From Owenia fusiformis (lineage: Eukaryota; Annelida; Polychaeta; Sabellida; Oweniidae), in assembly GCA_903813345.2 (NCBI GenBank), contig CAIIXF020000001.1:13287915-13351914 (forward strand): 64,000 nt of DNA. The letters run 5' to 3'. The notes below the pieces were generated by a model. It was not told the origin of the DNA. It made no database searches and saw nothing but the letters and a program-made list of their open reading frames with translations. Positions 25,201 to 40,200 of this stretch are shown here, piece after piece. The position numbers were made by a program, and so were the translations under genes. Each line of letters opens with the position of its first letter. Position 1 is the stretch's first letter.

Positions 25201-28200
25201 ATTACCACTTAGATCTTTAGAAGAATGATATGTTCTTCATCTTCTATCCTTTCCGAACCATGATCTAAAGGGGATACATACCAACAAAAAATATGTTAGC
25301 GTTTATTCTACATGACCCCATGATGAAAAATTAAAATAGAAGAATCACAACGTTGCTATTTGAGATGAGATCAATGAAGCAGAAAGGCTAATTGTAACAC
25401 CTTATCAGTAATAGACAAGACTCACCAAGAGATTCATCAGGATAATAGGCATGAGGATCATGAAGATTATACACATGAGGGTTGACACTCGCTCTAAGTG
25501 AGTACTCCCTTGGTCACCATTGACGAGTGGTATGAGGAATGTATCCGTGTAGCTGACGGCATTCAGCATCATGATAAATGTGGATACAATGGACAGCTCT
25601 GGGGTTCTATATGCGTCACTCTGAAAATCAAAATTGTCTGATAGATAATTTCGAGGAGGTTACATTTTTATCTAATCTTGTAAACAAATACGGATGCTTT
25701 AACCTTGACCAGTTGATCACAATCATTCGTTTGGGCGGAGCTTCATTTTGAAATGATTTGCGTTTCTAAAAGAATACTCGTGGTAATCAGAATCAGTTAT
25801 GAACAGATCAAAGGGGCAAGGTGACATTATTACAAATAATCATTTTCCAATTGGGAATCGGTTGGCTAAACAAATTACAATCATCATAAATAACTTGTTG
25901 TTGTTTATTGGTATAATTTTGTACAAACTTTCCACCCAACTGCATACCATGTTGATACGTTCAAGAAAATAATGGTTCAACGTGATATTTACAGGGTTTG
26001 GCTAAATTAATTGAAGTGAGTACCCATTAGACTATTAATGGTCTCAGTTTTATCTGATATCAACACATTTACCTATTAAACCCAATCAAGCCACGCGTCA
26101 TCACAGACTACTGAACAATTATGGAACTTTGTATCGTTCCAATGGTGAACGTCGTCAATTAATGAGGTGGATTAGATTCTGAGAGGACTAATGATGAAAC
26201 ATTGCAAACTAACCTTACACAAGCCTTTTGATAATGCGATCAATGCATTCTCCGATCAGTTGTTTCTTTTAATCAGGACAGTCTGTCCAACAAGTTATTA
26301 GTCATTTTCCAAGACTTATAACGGAAACAATATTTAAAATTGATACGATAAACAGATAAATCAAATGACATAAGCAAAGTCAAATTGGATTAAAAAAACG
26401 CTAGAACATATCAATAAAATATAAGAATGGCATATTTGTTTGATAAATCGACGTAATCCATTCAAGGATGACAGTAAATATGAAGTGGTAAATTATGATT
26501 ATCAAGATAAAGAATTGCTGTGTTCGATCAGATTTATACTTTTCTTTTACGTTATCTTGAAATAGTGATAAACATGAACCAAATAATCTCATACAGGGCT
26601 CGAAAGCAAACCCTCCTAAGCTGAGGCCCGGGTATACATAGTCTTGCTTAAAAGACCCTGTACTCCTCCCCCCCTTTATCCTTCTCTCTAGGGTGAAGGT
26701 GACGGGGGGGGGGTGGATACAGTCTTTGAGCAAGACTAGGGTATACAGTAAAATAAAGTTTCTTGTGTTTTACATCTATCTTGTTTTGTTACATCTTATT
26801 CACTCATTTGCATGAGTAAGTAGCTAAGATAGTACATTACCAACATAAGTGGGGATTTTTAAATATTTTATAACGTATACCAAGGCCTCAGCTCCTAAGA
26901 CAACAAACCGATTATACGCTTGTAAACTGCACAGGATGAGATGAACCTAAATATGATCTAGTAAATGAGGACGATCGTTTAGGGTATGCCTTTTTGGCAC
27001 TTAATGCTTCATATTGTCCAATGTGTTGGTAGCGGCACCCATACCACCATATCTTTAATCTAGCTTGAGCTTGAGTCTCGGAACAGATACATGCGACACT
27101 TTATAAAAGATGGTATAAAAGTTGGCGGGCAGATCGTTTTCGATCAGTACAGGATGCATATGGTCAAAATATTCATTATATGAAAAATCCATTGCCCACA
27201 TTTGATTAAACGATTCATGGCATGAACTAATTGCGTGAGTCAATTGTTAAATTTTAGGATCGACAGTCATATATTCCAGCTTTTTTGATTAGGTTGAGAA
27301 TAATTAGGTTAGCATAAGTCAATAGGGTGAAACAATCCATCTAAAAACGCAAGATGTGATGCATAATTGATTACGGACGATAGGATCAAAGAATGGGAGA
27401 GGAAACGTATTTTGGAATTGCATCTCGAAGAACATCCATTCAACCTCTTCAGCTCTTGTTTCGTGTCAAATCTAATTGGCACATAGCTCAGCCGAAATGA
27501 GATACCCATTACCGAAAACGGCAAATTGAATTGTTTTATCACACTCAGATGGTGATAATAAAAGGGACGTTGCCTCGAATCATTGAGAAAACATCTTACT
27601 TAAGATTAAAGAACACTCATGATCTCAGACCTCAAACACATTCCCCTCCATACGTTTGGCAACCTTAATTCCCTCATTGAACTACGTGTTAAAGCCTCTT
27701 TATGTTTGAATTTTCATCTACTTAGCAGCGATGAAAATACTTTTGAAAAAAGTGGAAATGTAACTTAACTTAATTTTCAATGCCTCTAAATTTTCCCAAT
27801 TTCTTTTCTTAATTACAATAGGTCGAAAATTGATGACTTTGATGAATTTTTGAAAATTGACATTCCCATGTAAACCAATGAAAAATGGTGGGTTCGGGGC
27901 AAATCAGATTTCTAGATATCTATTGAGCTTCACCAAAAAATATTTTTATATAGAAATTGAATTGTCTACCTTTTTTTAAAGTTACAGAGCTTCAAAGTCA
28001 TTTTTGAAAATCATTTTTCGCCTCCTGTATTATTTCAATAGGAGAGGTTTCTTGAAAAATAATTTTGACTTGGGAGAGCTATAACTTTGTTGAACGTGAA
28101 TAAATATCATTTTTTGTTATTTTTTGCGAGAACTCGGATAGATGGATATTCTGTCATATGACTTGCGACAAACCTATCAGTTCCCATTGGTTTGCATGAA

Positions 28201-31200
28201 CATGTCGATTTTCAAAACTTCATCAGATTTATCATCAATATCCGACCTTTTGATTATCGTTGAAATAAAATGAGAAAAATTGGAGGTATTCGAAATGATG
28301 TCAATTTATATTTCAAGCCCTAAAAGTAGACTTTTCTTACAGATTATGTAAATAAAAATAGATATAGACAGGCTTTAGCACATGTTATCCAATGGGGGGT
28401 TAGGGTAGTCAAACTTATGGAGGGGAGTGTAAATTGTTTGACCATGTATATTGCTCTATCTTATTGCTCTGTCTATTTTTCAGAGAATTCATAATCTCAA
28501 TTCCATATTTGAGCCTGGCCATAGGAAAACCGGTCTTATCACAAAAATGAAAAGTGTGCTTCAGAGCCAAAAATGTGCCCAAGATTAAGAGAAAATGTGC
28601 TGAATTCAAATCCGACTTTTTGGTCTATATATGCAAGGAAAAATTGGTAAGACATAAGCCATGGCTCATTTGAAAGGTCTCTTTGTGCTTTCTAAGATAA
28701 ACAAAAAATCAGAATATTGAAATCTGTGATTAGACCCCTTTTCCCGTGTCCTGGCTCATTTCTATTTAGAAAATAAAGAATCGTTTTTATTCTTTACGGT
28801 ACGCTTTATACATCTCCACTCTTCAGTTTCTACACTCTCACACATTTAGTAGATATTTATTAGCCATCGATTATCATAACAATTACAAACAAGCATTTCT
28901 TCCCTAGTTGTCCCCTGTCACCAAATAAAACCATAGGCGATGATTAAGTTAACCTAATGTTATTGTATTAATTCAAACTATAATAGTGGGTTCTCAGATA
29001 ACAAAATGATAAAAGAAATGCTGATTTACATAAGATTTCACTTTGCTTTATATGGGTGAATACTTTGGGATATACAGGTACCTTTAAATCGTTCAATTAA
29101 ATTGTTTAAATGATTAACAAATCAAACAGCGGGATTAAGGGCTTTTGAAAATTAAGTTGTTTTCATGTCATTATTAATTGCATTTTCAGAAGATAGACTA
29201 ACATATGATGAATATTCCAAGAAGTGCTAAGCGCTCTCTTTGGAATCGAAGACATGTTTATGTTCCTATAAGTTCTTCAAAAGACAAAGTCGATATCATC
29301 ATAAAACATATTTTGGTTTCAGAGGGGAATTTTGCGTTTATTTCTAGAAAATAATGAAATGGGTCTTAGAAGTCCTTATCCGCTCATTCTGGAACAAGGG
29401 GCTTTTGTGGCAATCCTATAAATTAATTTCATCATCCGTCTCTGAAGTTGCATTTTAGTAGTAGATACTCGGTTAATAGTATGCGAGTTTAAGAGATGTC
29501 AGACGTCTCTTGCTTAGCACCTTTAATTTATTAGGGTTATTCTCCTCTTGAAACATATATCTGAAGGAAATAGTCGAAGAATTGAACTCCTTTAATATTC
29601 AAAATGACCTTCATGTTTGCCCACATTGCGTTGCAGCCTCGTTTTGGATAGGCGTACGTCCTCAAACGCTTCACCTCTATCCACCGTGTATTTAAAATTT
29701 GTGGTTTTTCTTACACTGAGATATTTATTCAAGATATTTTGTGATTTTACTTTTTTAAGTTGAAATACCTGATTTGAAAGAAGCATATAGAATGTCATCC
29801 CAAATGCAACGATCACAGTGAAGAAAACAACCAACACTTTGACCAACGTCTTCAGAATTTCCAAGAACATCACAACGTATATCCCAATAACATCTAATCT
29901 AAAAATGTAAAAAAATGTTTCAGCCTGGCCTGTTACAGGTTGACGGAACTGCGTCTGATCCATAACTCATCTTTTAATACTTCAGAAGATATTACCCCGT
30001 GATTACTGTATTCATCAAATATGTCATTTTGTCAGATAAACCAAAATATAATTCCAATCATACTGAAATATGCTGATTAATTTCAGTGATTTATTGATTC
30101 ATTCAATATTATCTAAATCTACGAAATTATAAAACCATCATCATTTCATTAAATTTCATAACCTCATAAATCATATGATGTCTTTGCGATCGGCTGATTT
30201 TAAAGCGGTTTCGGTTCAGATTTTGTGTCATTCACACCGTTCCTCGAATCGTAATTTATTAGGTAACAGAAATGATGGATTAAATTTCTTTTGTAACCTT
30301 TCTCTGGAGGCCATCCCAGTCCAAATAAATAACATTGCGTAATAATGTAATATTGAAATAATGACGAGGTTAATAAGTAATCATACGATTCAGAGCACAA
30401 TGTTTTACTAACCTTACGAAAAATAGCATAAAGTTAATCCATGCCAGACAGACGGCTATTGGGGCACACTGCCATTGTACAATACTTGAAAAACCGAACA
30501 GGAAGGGCACGGTGAACGCAAGCGATGCCCCATATATCATCCACTCCATAATGTTGATGGGATCGAGGAAATATCTAAATTTCTTAAATATGAGAATTGT
30601 ATTATATAAAGGAGGGTTATGTACTGGGAGGTTTTGGATATGGGGTTTATCCAGAGGGAGATATGCATATCTACCTGAGGGACCGTAGGGACCGAAGGTA
30701 GATGTGCATATCTCACGAGGGATGAACCCTATATCCAAACCGACCGTACATAACTGCTTTATCATATACCAAGTTAAGTTTTCAGGGGCATATGGCCATT
30801 TCAATAGTACAAGGTGTAAAAATAAACAAATCATTCATATGTAAAGTCATTTTACTGCATTACCGGAAGCGGGAAGATATGCACCAGATGCGGGAAGATA
30901 TGCACCGAAGCGGGAGATATGGCGGGAGATATGGAGGTTCTGGATATGGAAACCTCAAAATCAGGATACGGGATATATCTTACCAACATATGTCCCTAAA
31001 ACTATACTTGACATAGGATAAAAAGAACTACATGGGGAAAAGAAATTCAGTACTTCTCATCTATTAATGCAAGTCCTTAGACTGATCAGTTCTGGTCTCA
31101 ATTTATTTTCAATGAACAAACTGACGTCATGTGCTGTAGTATAATGTGAGATAATCAGCTTGGTCAATTTAATACAGACGATTGCACATATTTTAATTTG

Positions 31201-34200
31201 TATATTTTGAAAAAAAAATAGTAAGGTTACTACTGATTTTTAGCGAAAAAAAATTATGAAATGTATAGCGTTTTCCTTACCCTACGAGGCCCTTTGTTAC
31301 ATTTTAGGAATAAATTAAGTGGAGCCTAGAATTTTACAGAAGAATTTAGCAAAAACGAAATACAGTAGTGTTGTACCTGATGGAAGAGCTGAAAAAGTTC
31401 TTTTCCAATGTTTATCAAACAGAACAGAATTATCTCAAGAGCTAAAATCATGTCCACAGAGCCCATCTGTAAAATATCATAAAAGCATGTAGTGTGTTTC
31501 ACGGTCGGTTTGCATTTGCCATTAAAGTAGTCTGTTATTTATTTGAAATCGCATGTGGAACGTGACTTCTTATCTCAAGACACATCAATTTGGAGTATGG
31601 GCAATCTGCGCCAGATTCGTTTTAAAGTTCGTGTTTGCTCATGCTCTAAAAATGAAACTTCAATATTTACGAGTTTTTATTAATCTCGATAAATGAGAAA
31701 ACAGAATTCTCATTAATATCTAGTAAGATGTCATTTTTGAATCATTACAGTCATTTAATCGTCTTAAAAGTATTTAATATCGATGAAAATGTCATAACTG
31801 TGCTTTCGAAGTGCTACTACAAGATCAAAAGTAAAGCCACAACGGAGCACCGGAACACCCCCACAGTGGCCCTGGTGTGTATAGTTTCTCACATGTGCAA
31901 TACCTAAACCATAGTCCGTTGTCACATCTTACCGTGTGTCGTTGTCTTTGTTAATTATTTGAAATTCAGCTCTGATTTTACCGATGCCAGGGTGTTCCAT
32001 GTAAACTTTGAACGTTGTAAATTCGAGGAAGAAAAAACAATGTCTTCCTGGCGCTCAATCGAAACACCCAGTAACTACACTCTGACAAACTCACCTCAAC
32101 TTGGGGATTTGACCTAATCGGAGTTGTCGCCGTGTATGTTTCATTAATTTTCTTTTCGGTATTCTCGAACCCACCATGTTCGAGTGGGTTTCTCAAACTT
32201 ACAAAGGCAGTAAGTGAAACCAGGAACAGTAAATAGATAACCATGTTCATTATATGTAGTTTCATACCAAATGTTGCCCTATAAAAGTACAGTGTAATTA
32301 TTTCCAACATGGAATGGTCGTGATTTATCTAGGTGGGATGAAAAGATAAACAAGATGACAAATGAGAAAACCCAACTTACCATTTATACTTCAGGTACTG
32401 TAGACATAGCGGATGAGACAGACAATCGATTCTTCCGTGTTCTATCATTACCTATTGTAAAACGAGTAAGAAGGAACAATCATTCACACAAAAGAACAGA
32501 TATTGCAATAATTGGAAAATATTGTTCACGACCCATTTTTAAACTCCTTATAGATAGGACATGCTGTCTTAAAGTACTAGCACGTTTGCATAAACCGGTA
32601 TTTACGTCTTACATTTGAAAAACACAAGAAAGTCAGAAAACAATAAGGCTGGGAGAAATTGTCACGGTCTCCAGAGGTTACAGAAATAATCGGTCATTAT
32701 TTTTGTTAAAAAACTTACATGCAATGGAGATGTTGACTTCATTATTTTGTTCTGATTAGAATCGCTCGGGAGAAAATTCTTTATGATGTAAGTAAAGTCG
32801 TATTCTATCTGAAAAATCATATCAAAGATACTTAAACATGTCCGATTCAGATATGTTAAATGTTTACTTTGATACCGAGCGGGACGTTTTCCAGGAATGG
32901 CGATCGACAAGATTAATCGAAAATCTTCTAAAATGGCCGCAAGAAAACAAGATGACCATCCAAAAGTTAATTTCCTGTAAAACGTAGTACCCTTAACATG
33001 TATATGATAAGGTATTAACATGATAAATATCCCCACCTGCCATTTGTTACAGACGCCGAACACCGAACACGAACCGCCGCCACGAAAAAGTTGGAGGCTA
33101 TAATGATATGTCAACCAAGATGCAGCTGTAGAATTTGATTTGATTTGACAAAACAGCGGTACCCCAAAACGATCACGATCACCCGCCATCATGAATAGTA
33201 GAATATTATAAGGCTTACATTATAGAAGATATAACGAGCATCAAAATGCAAACTAGACACTCGCATGCATCCCCGTAGCCAAAGTGGGGGTACAGGGGGT
33301 GTAGGCGAACTCCCCCTCCTGGCCAAAAATCCTTACAAAACCATGCATTTTTGAACTATTCTGAGCATTTTCAAATGATTCTTGGCCATAATTGTCAAAT
33401 GTGAACCATTGACAAAAGCTGGCTACGGGCCTAACATGTATACTTACAGATGATCCATTGTTTTCCGATAACACTATACACCTATCCATGGCAACCTACA
33501 ATCACAAATGTACATGTAAAATATTTCTAAAGTTAATGTACAGTGAATGTAGGGATAATTATTCTTAGGTATGAATATATTTTGCGCGTATTTCAACGGC
33601 AGTCCACAAGGGACCATTGTGGATTTATGTGTCGGTTAGTCAATATAGAAGTTTACCATACATGCTTTTGGGAGGTTTCTTATTAGTCCAAGAAACGGGG
33701 CGTTAAATATTGCCGATGATTGATTCAGTGCATCTCTGAACCTATAAAATCAAAAGTCATTTTTCATGTGGATGATTAAAAGTTCGTCTTCATTTACTCC
33801 AGATATGATGTGCCAATAAACTACAAGCATGTATTCAGTTTTAATTTAGCCATGTCATTTCGAATTCGTATGTACAATACCCTTCGCACCATCTATATAG
33901 TGTTTTAAACATAAGAATCATATGAAACGGTATAAGAGGGGAAAACATTGTTCTGTTGTCAAAATGCAATTTCTTATAACAGAGTTTACAAAGTACAGTA
34001 GATAACCTTTCCGACGATAGCACTGCAATAGCACTTTCTTCCATGCTGTTTACAATTAGGATATCAAAGAACGTTTGATTATTTAAATCCTTTGTTATCA
34101 TCGCATCCATCGAAAGAAGTGTTACCAAGACTTCCCCATGCCCCTTTTCTGCCGCCAAGTGTAACGGTGTTTTCTGCAAAATAAGACGACGTAGTCTCTG

Positions 34201-37200
34201 ACTTTGAGAAAGAAGCTGACATGGTTTATGTTGCCATCAGTGTTTTATGTTGTATAAAATGAGATGTATTTTCAACGAAATCAGGACATTTTAAGGAACG
34301 CAGTCTCCTATTATAAGATATCCTTAATTGAGGATTGAAGCCACGGAAGGAAAGGAGAAATGATAATGGACTCATTTTTGAACAATTTTGCTTGTTTGAA
34401 ATTCTCCAATCCTCATTTTGATCCTCAATTAGACTGATGTCTATCAAGTATCAATAGTTGCTTTAAAATTTTGTTTTAGGAACACCAATTTTTAAAAAAA
34501 TGTGATTAAGAGATAACAAATAAAAAGAAAGAAAAGAGAAACACTTTGCAACAATTAATATTATGAAATACAATACTAGTACTGATAAATAGATTTTGAT
34601 CATTTTCAGACACTATGCTTACCGACTCATTATTGGTCGCATTTATCATATTAGTGTGGGTAGACAAGAGCTGTCGTAAAACGTCCATGTTGCCGTCAGC
34701 AGCACATGCAATATGAAGAGGGTTATTTCCCCTGTGGTCCCTGAAACAAGCAATTTAAATAAATTATAGTTATAATCGTTTTAACGGACGGAAAATGGCC
34801 ATATACAACTATCTCGATGAGCGCCTCAATTTGGTATTTTCTAGGGCAAGCAGCTATTGACTGTGGATGAGACAGTTTGAATAATTACTATAGTAACAGA
34901 TCGAGGAATGGAAAATTGATCCCAGTTATAAATTCCAGGACAAAGTTTCGCATGCATTGAAAAGAGAGTGATCATCTACCTTGACATGCGTGCTCCTCTT
35001 TGTAATAAAAGTCGGACGACTTCAGACTGACCATTTGCACACGCATGGTGAAGAGGACTGTATCCATTGGAGTCAACTTCGTTAATGATCTGCGAGCCTA
35101 TCTCACTATCAAGGTAATGTTTGCATGTATTCAACCGTCCATAACTGAAAAACAATAAATCGTTTGTGCAAGATAAGTGCAGCCAAGGTTAAAGAAAATG
35201 ATTCAGTGTAGAAAGTGGTATACAGGGGTAATGACATGGGCTCAGCACATGTACATCTGCTGAAACCAAAAGTTATTTGAAAAAGAGGTATTCTTACCGA
35301 GCTGCAAAGTGTAAAGGTGTCTCCCTTTTGACAGTCTTCCCATGAGGATCAGCACCATGATTGAGTAAAGTTAACATCGCTTTAATGTTGCCATACTTCG
35401 AAGCCACATGTAGGGGTGTATGACCATCGTTGTCCAGAGAGTGTAACAAATCAGATAGTTTACTTCTCTAGAAGAAAGAAATTCATGTGTAGTCAAAGTC
35501 ATCTTGCAGAAATGAAAAATGAAAAACAATTGATAGCCAAATAAGAAAACTGAGTAATTATAGCGCATTCATGGATGGTGCAAAGTATGTCTGAATTATG
35601 GGAATATGCCTATCATCAGATATGCATTATAATGAACGTAAAGATGTCTACCTCGGAAATCGGTATATGTTCCGCAATCATCTCAATATCAGCTCCCACC
35701 GACACGGCTGCATGTATAAAGGTTCTCCCTTGTTCATCTTGACATGTTATGTCTGCTTTTAATTGAATGAGACGTCTGGCAACCATTGACGAGCCACGGG
35801 TTGCAGCTAAGATCAGCGGTGTCATAGAGCGTCCATCTCTGGCGTTTACGTCAGTGCCCTGTGTGCCACCAAACATTAAAAATGGTCAGGGGCCAGCGTT
35901 TAGTCGGGGGGGGGGGGTGTGATCGACAATCTTTTCGATTTTCTGTCAAGGGGTGCGATTGTGCATAAACAAGCCAAAAATAAGATTAATTTTGATTTTT
36001 ACAAAAATTGATGCAACTTCCTTCAAAATTGAGCTAGAAGCTTCAAATAAAAAGCATCACATCCCCCCTCTGGCTACGTCTATGATGGTGATATCAACAA
36101 ATTTAGATTAATAGAGGACACCTATAGTGCTTAGTTGTGATTTAGTTTACTTCTGGGAATACAGGGTGACCAAAAAAGTGAACCGTTGGTGTTTTTTTTC
36201 AACTTCCTCATAAATGCCATGATCAGGTTCATTAATGTACATTAGTCAATGCATGACATCATGTAAAAGTGTGAAATGTCGATCTTCTTCCATTTTTATT
36301 TGATGACGATTTCTGGAAATGCCCCTGGCACTAAAACCAAACTAAGATTCTGCGCTTAATATCATTGATCACTCTGATACATTCCTCAACCGTGATAGCT
36401 CTTATTCTAGCTTTAGTTACTCATTTTAGCTCCCTTATGGTAACAGGATTGTTTTCATACACATTATCAAATTTGGATGGTTTAAGTCAGGGCAGCGAGG
36501 GGCCCATATATTGGGACAACGCCTATTGTTCAGTCAAACTCCAAACCTTGCACAGTGTAGCCCCATCTTGCTGGAACCACGGCTCATGCCTTAGCAATGT
36601 TCCCTCATCTGTCAAGAGGCTGCCCAGAATTACTACTACGTATTGTTCAGTGTTCACTGTGACAGCTTTTCCTGTGTCGTCTTCAAAGAAGTAAGGCCCA
36701 ATTTTGCCGAGCCTTGAGAAATAAACCCAAGCTGTACAATTTGTAAATTGTAATGGCCTTTCAGGCACTGGGTCTGAGGGAGCTGTACCACAAAAAAACA
36801 TTATTCTTTGAATTGACATTTCCCTTTATAAGAAAATGGGCTTCAGAAAACCATGGATCATTGCGCGCAGAATCCAAGTTTTTTTGTGCAAGGGAGCACA
36901 TTTGGAGCATGTCCTTAAATAGCCATAAAATAAAAACGGAAGGAGATTGACATTTTACTATAATGTCATGCATTGACTAATATACATTTGTACCGAAAAT
37001 GAACCTGTTCCTGGCATTTATGTGGAAGTAAAAGGAAAAATCGACGGTCCACTTTTTTTCTGGTCACTCTGTACTATAGTTTTTGGCTTTATTAGGCATC
37101 AATGAGCTGACTTTATGAGGCATACAATAGGGAGTTGAATGACCATGGTAAAACGACACGATTTTAAGTTACCACTGATGTAGTTTACAGGAAGTGACAA

Positions 37201-40200
37201 AACAATTGAGGAGGACAATATTAATCCATGTGATTACTAATAAAATAAAAAACGTATAGACCTGTTCAATTAGGTACGCCACTGTGTCTGGTTGGTTAAC
37301 AAGAACGGCTCGATGTATCGGAAGCATTTTGGCGTTATCCATTGTATGCAACACTTTCGAGATTTTGTCCTGTTGGGACTCTATCAGAAGTTTAACCAAA
37401 TTCATACAACCAAGAGTACATGCTAGGTGAACCGGCGTTGCACCATCTCCCTGGATAAAATATAGAAAGATGAGTACTATAAATGTACTATAAATCCCAC
37501 ATACTGTTGTCCTTTGTGATCCATGATGTCATTTTAGATTATATGTGATGTAATGCCATAAAAACATTTATGCTGATCTAGAGTCATATCAATAACTATA
37601 AAAGGTGGATACAAGAATCATTCAGGCATTTCTGCATACCTGCTTATCGGTTTGATCTTAAATGATAAAAAGTCAGATCTTGGAAATACAGTTTTAATCC
37701 AAGATGAATATAAGTTACCTGTTGGGCATCAATTGCTGCTCCAGCCATCAGGCAGACAGACACGGCGTTTATATCAGCGCTGTTGACAGCCGAGTGCAAT
37801 GGATGATTATTCTCCTTATCCATCATGTTCAACAGGTCCTGTTTTGTATGTCCAGTGAGTTCATTGCTCTCTGGAATGACATTTTATGAATTGAACATAA
37901 GGTTTGTTATATTTGCTTACAAGATCTACCCAAAAAATAAATCCAATTTGTAGTACTACATGTTTTCTTGCTGACAACATTGAAGTCGGATGGAGACATG
38001 TTTTTTTTGTAATCGCATTTTCTAATTGAACGATGCATCTCAAATCAACCTTTCTAAGGTAATGCTAAAACATGAAAAATGTGCAGGTATCATGGCAAAT
38101 TGTAAATGTCAATATGTAATTTCCTAAGAGTGCTTTAATTATATCTCGATCGCAGAGTGTTTTATGACGTTTACCAAACCTCTCTAAAGCAAGCAAGGGC
38201 TTGATATCTTGTCGAATCGCTTCCAAACAATTTACACACTTTTCAGGAAAACTTCTTACCAAACATTATTGACAATACATCAGCGGAGCCCACTTTTGCA
38301 GCAACGTTTATGGGACTGCAACCATTCGCTGTTACTTGGGATATATTCGCTCCGTGTTGTATCTTGAAAAGAATTATTGAAATATTTCCTTTGCAAGAGA
38401 CTCATTGTGATTTCTCATTGATCGAATTTGTGGAATACGTACAATACAAGTCTCGATCACCAAGTGATTGTAAGATCTCTTTAGAACACTACGTGGTGAT
38501 TTGTAAAATAAATACTAACCAAACATCTTGCGATTTGCGCGTCGTTATGTTGGGCTGCAATATAGAGAGGTGTTTCCAGATCTGGGCGTGTCGTTTGATC
38601 CACATCAACAATTCCTTCTTTGAGAATGAACTAAGAACGAAAACAACGTTTGGATGATAAAAATATTTTCATAATTGCTTTAAACAAGTAAATGATTTTG
38701 CAAAATGGTTTTAAATGAATGATATGCACACGAAAAAATTAGATAAACAGTTATACAGGGTGTCCCGAAAGTATGCCCCCCCCCCATCCCTAGGCAGACA
38801 TATACCAGTGTCTTCATAGTATGTGTCATATTTCATCTTAAACCTATCCAAAGTTACATTGATTCGCTAAGAGTTGAAACATGATACTTGGCAAATCAAT
38901 GTAACCTTGGATAAGCTTTAAAATGATATATGACACATACTGTGACAAAACTGGTATATGTCTGCCTAGGGGGAGCATATTTTCGGGACACCCTGTATTT
39001 TCTCGTGACATACTTCCACAATTTCTAAATTCCCATGCTTTGTAGCTGTGTGTATTGGTGCCAATCCGTCCTTATTCAAATCAGTTTTCGAAACAGTTTT
39101 TAGTTGGTTAAGAATAAACTTCACACATTCAATGTGCCCATTTTCTACCGCCAGATGTAATATGTTGTTTCCGTGTTTGTCACAGCCATTCACATCTTAA
39201 AGAACAATGAATGGTTTACATGTACTGTTTTGTACACAGCTGTACATGTACAAACAACGAACGAAAAGATGACCTCCGAAAATCGACCAATTTCAATTTC
39301 AACGAAGAAATGTTTTATCATTTTAGACCTAAAAAATGTGACAATGGTAGGTTCGTGGATTAGCTTTTTCATAATAAGCTTCTGAAAATATCATGACGTT
39401 TGTTTTCATCATATGAAAATTGGAGGCGTCGTTAATTTTACAGCAATAATATTATATTTTCTATATCTTTTGATAAAATGATGAATGATTTTTGGTATTC
39501 ATAACAACTTCCATTAATGCAAGTAATAACTGGGATATAGCTTGTTGCAAGTGTTCACTTTTTGGACCACTCTGTACATAACTTAATTTTGTAATAAGTC
39601 TCCATCCCCTCCCAAACTATAACATTTATAATATAACTATAGTATTGTTAAAGACAAGTTCAACAACAATCTTTGGCATTTTTCATTTAGGCAGAATCTG
39701 ATCTATAGGGGGTGACAAAATTACAAGCAACATGTATAACTGACCTACCAATCTATTCCTTTCAATATCAAATTCAATATATCCCAAAAGATTCACAACA
39801 TGTTATAAATTGGTGAAGTTTTTAATGGTTCAAAGTGCAAAAATGAGTGAAAAATGTTTTAATTCTCCCAAAAAATAAGAATGGTAACCATTCTTATAGA
39901 AAAATAATACATTATTGTAAAAATCTTTAGTTTTCCTGGAATAAAGTATGCACTTTTGTGATTTTTAGAAAATAGACATGACAAGGAATGACATGAGACA
40001 AAAATATTCTAAAATTGAAACAATTTTTTGTTCAGCCTGCTCGCTATACTGATTCTCTCTTTAACTTACCAAAATGTGATAGAAATTCCACGACAAACAT
40101 CCTAAGAACTTCGAGACTCCCATTTTCGGCCGCAACATGGTGGACGCCTCTTCCATCACCATCCTTGTACCTCAACAGACTGAAGTCTGATTGGATCAGT

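Larger units (their letters stand above)
18599..25425. other. TRPA intron 21, 5' segment
   Basis: 6.8 kb without a gene I can support. It is packed with repeats, listed separately: GPCR 3' UTR hairpin, two tRNA-derived repeats, a 1-kb TTAA element, a 120-bp tandem array, a 60-bp-arm palindrome and several MITEs. Minus-strand ORFs at 21547-21891 and 24910-25152 have no recognised motif. Confidence 0.5.
25426..32278 (-). other. TRPA1: TRPA exons 17-21: transmembrane channel domain S1-S6
   Basis: Exon 17 holds S1 (MVIYLLFLVSLTAF) and the S1-S2 loop with an NET sequon. Exon 18 is S2 (ALEIILFCLINIGKELFQLF). Exon 19 is S3-S4 (MEWMIYGASLAFTVPFLF and QWQCAPIAVCLAWINFML). Exon 20 is the S4-S5 linker and S5 (GIYVVMFLEILKTLVKVL). 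Exon 21 is the pore helix, selectivity loop (FIMMLNAVSYTDTF) and S6 (IIFMILMPIILMNLL). The match to TRPA1 is very close in S4-S5 and S6. Confidence 0.93.

Noticed and set aside
26401-26733. Minus-strand 110-codon ORF
   Set aside because: Half of it is the palindromic MITE at 26632-26746 and its poly-G tract.
32662-33192. Minus-strand 176-codon ORF as an extra gene or long exon
   Set aside because: Only its last 30 codons before the donor at 32718 belong to TRPA exon 15; the rest lies upstream of a good acceptor and has no TRPA similarity.
36365-36694. Plus-strand 109-codon ORF as a gene
   Set aside because: It is the antisense shadow of the mariner transposase relict on the minus strand.
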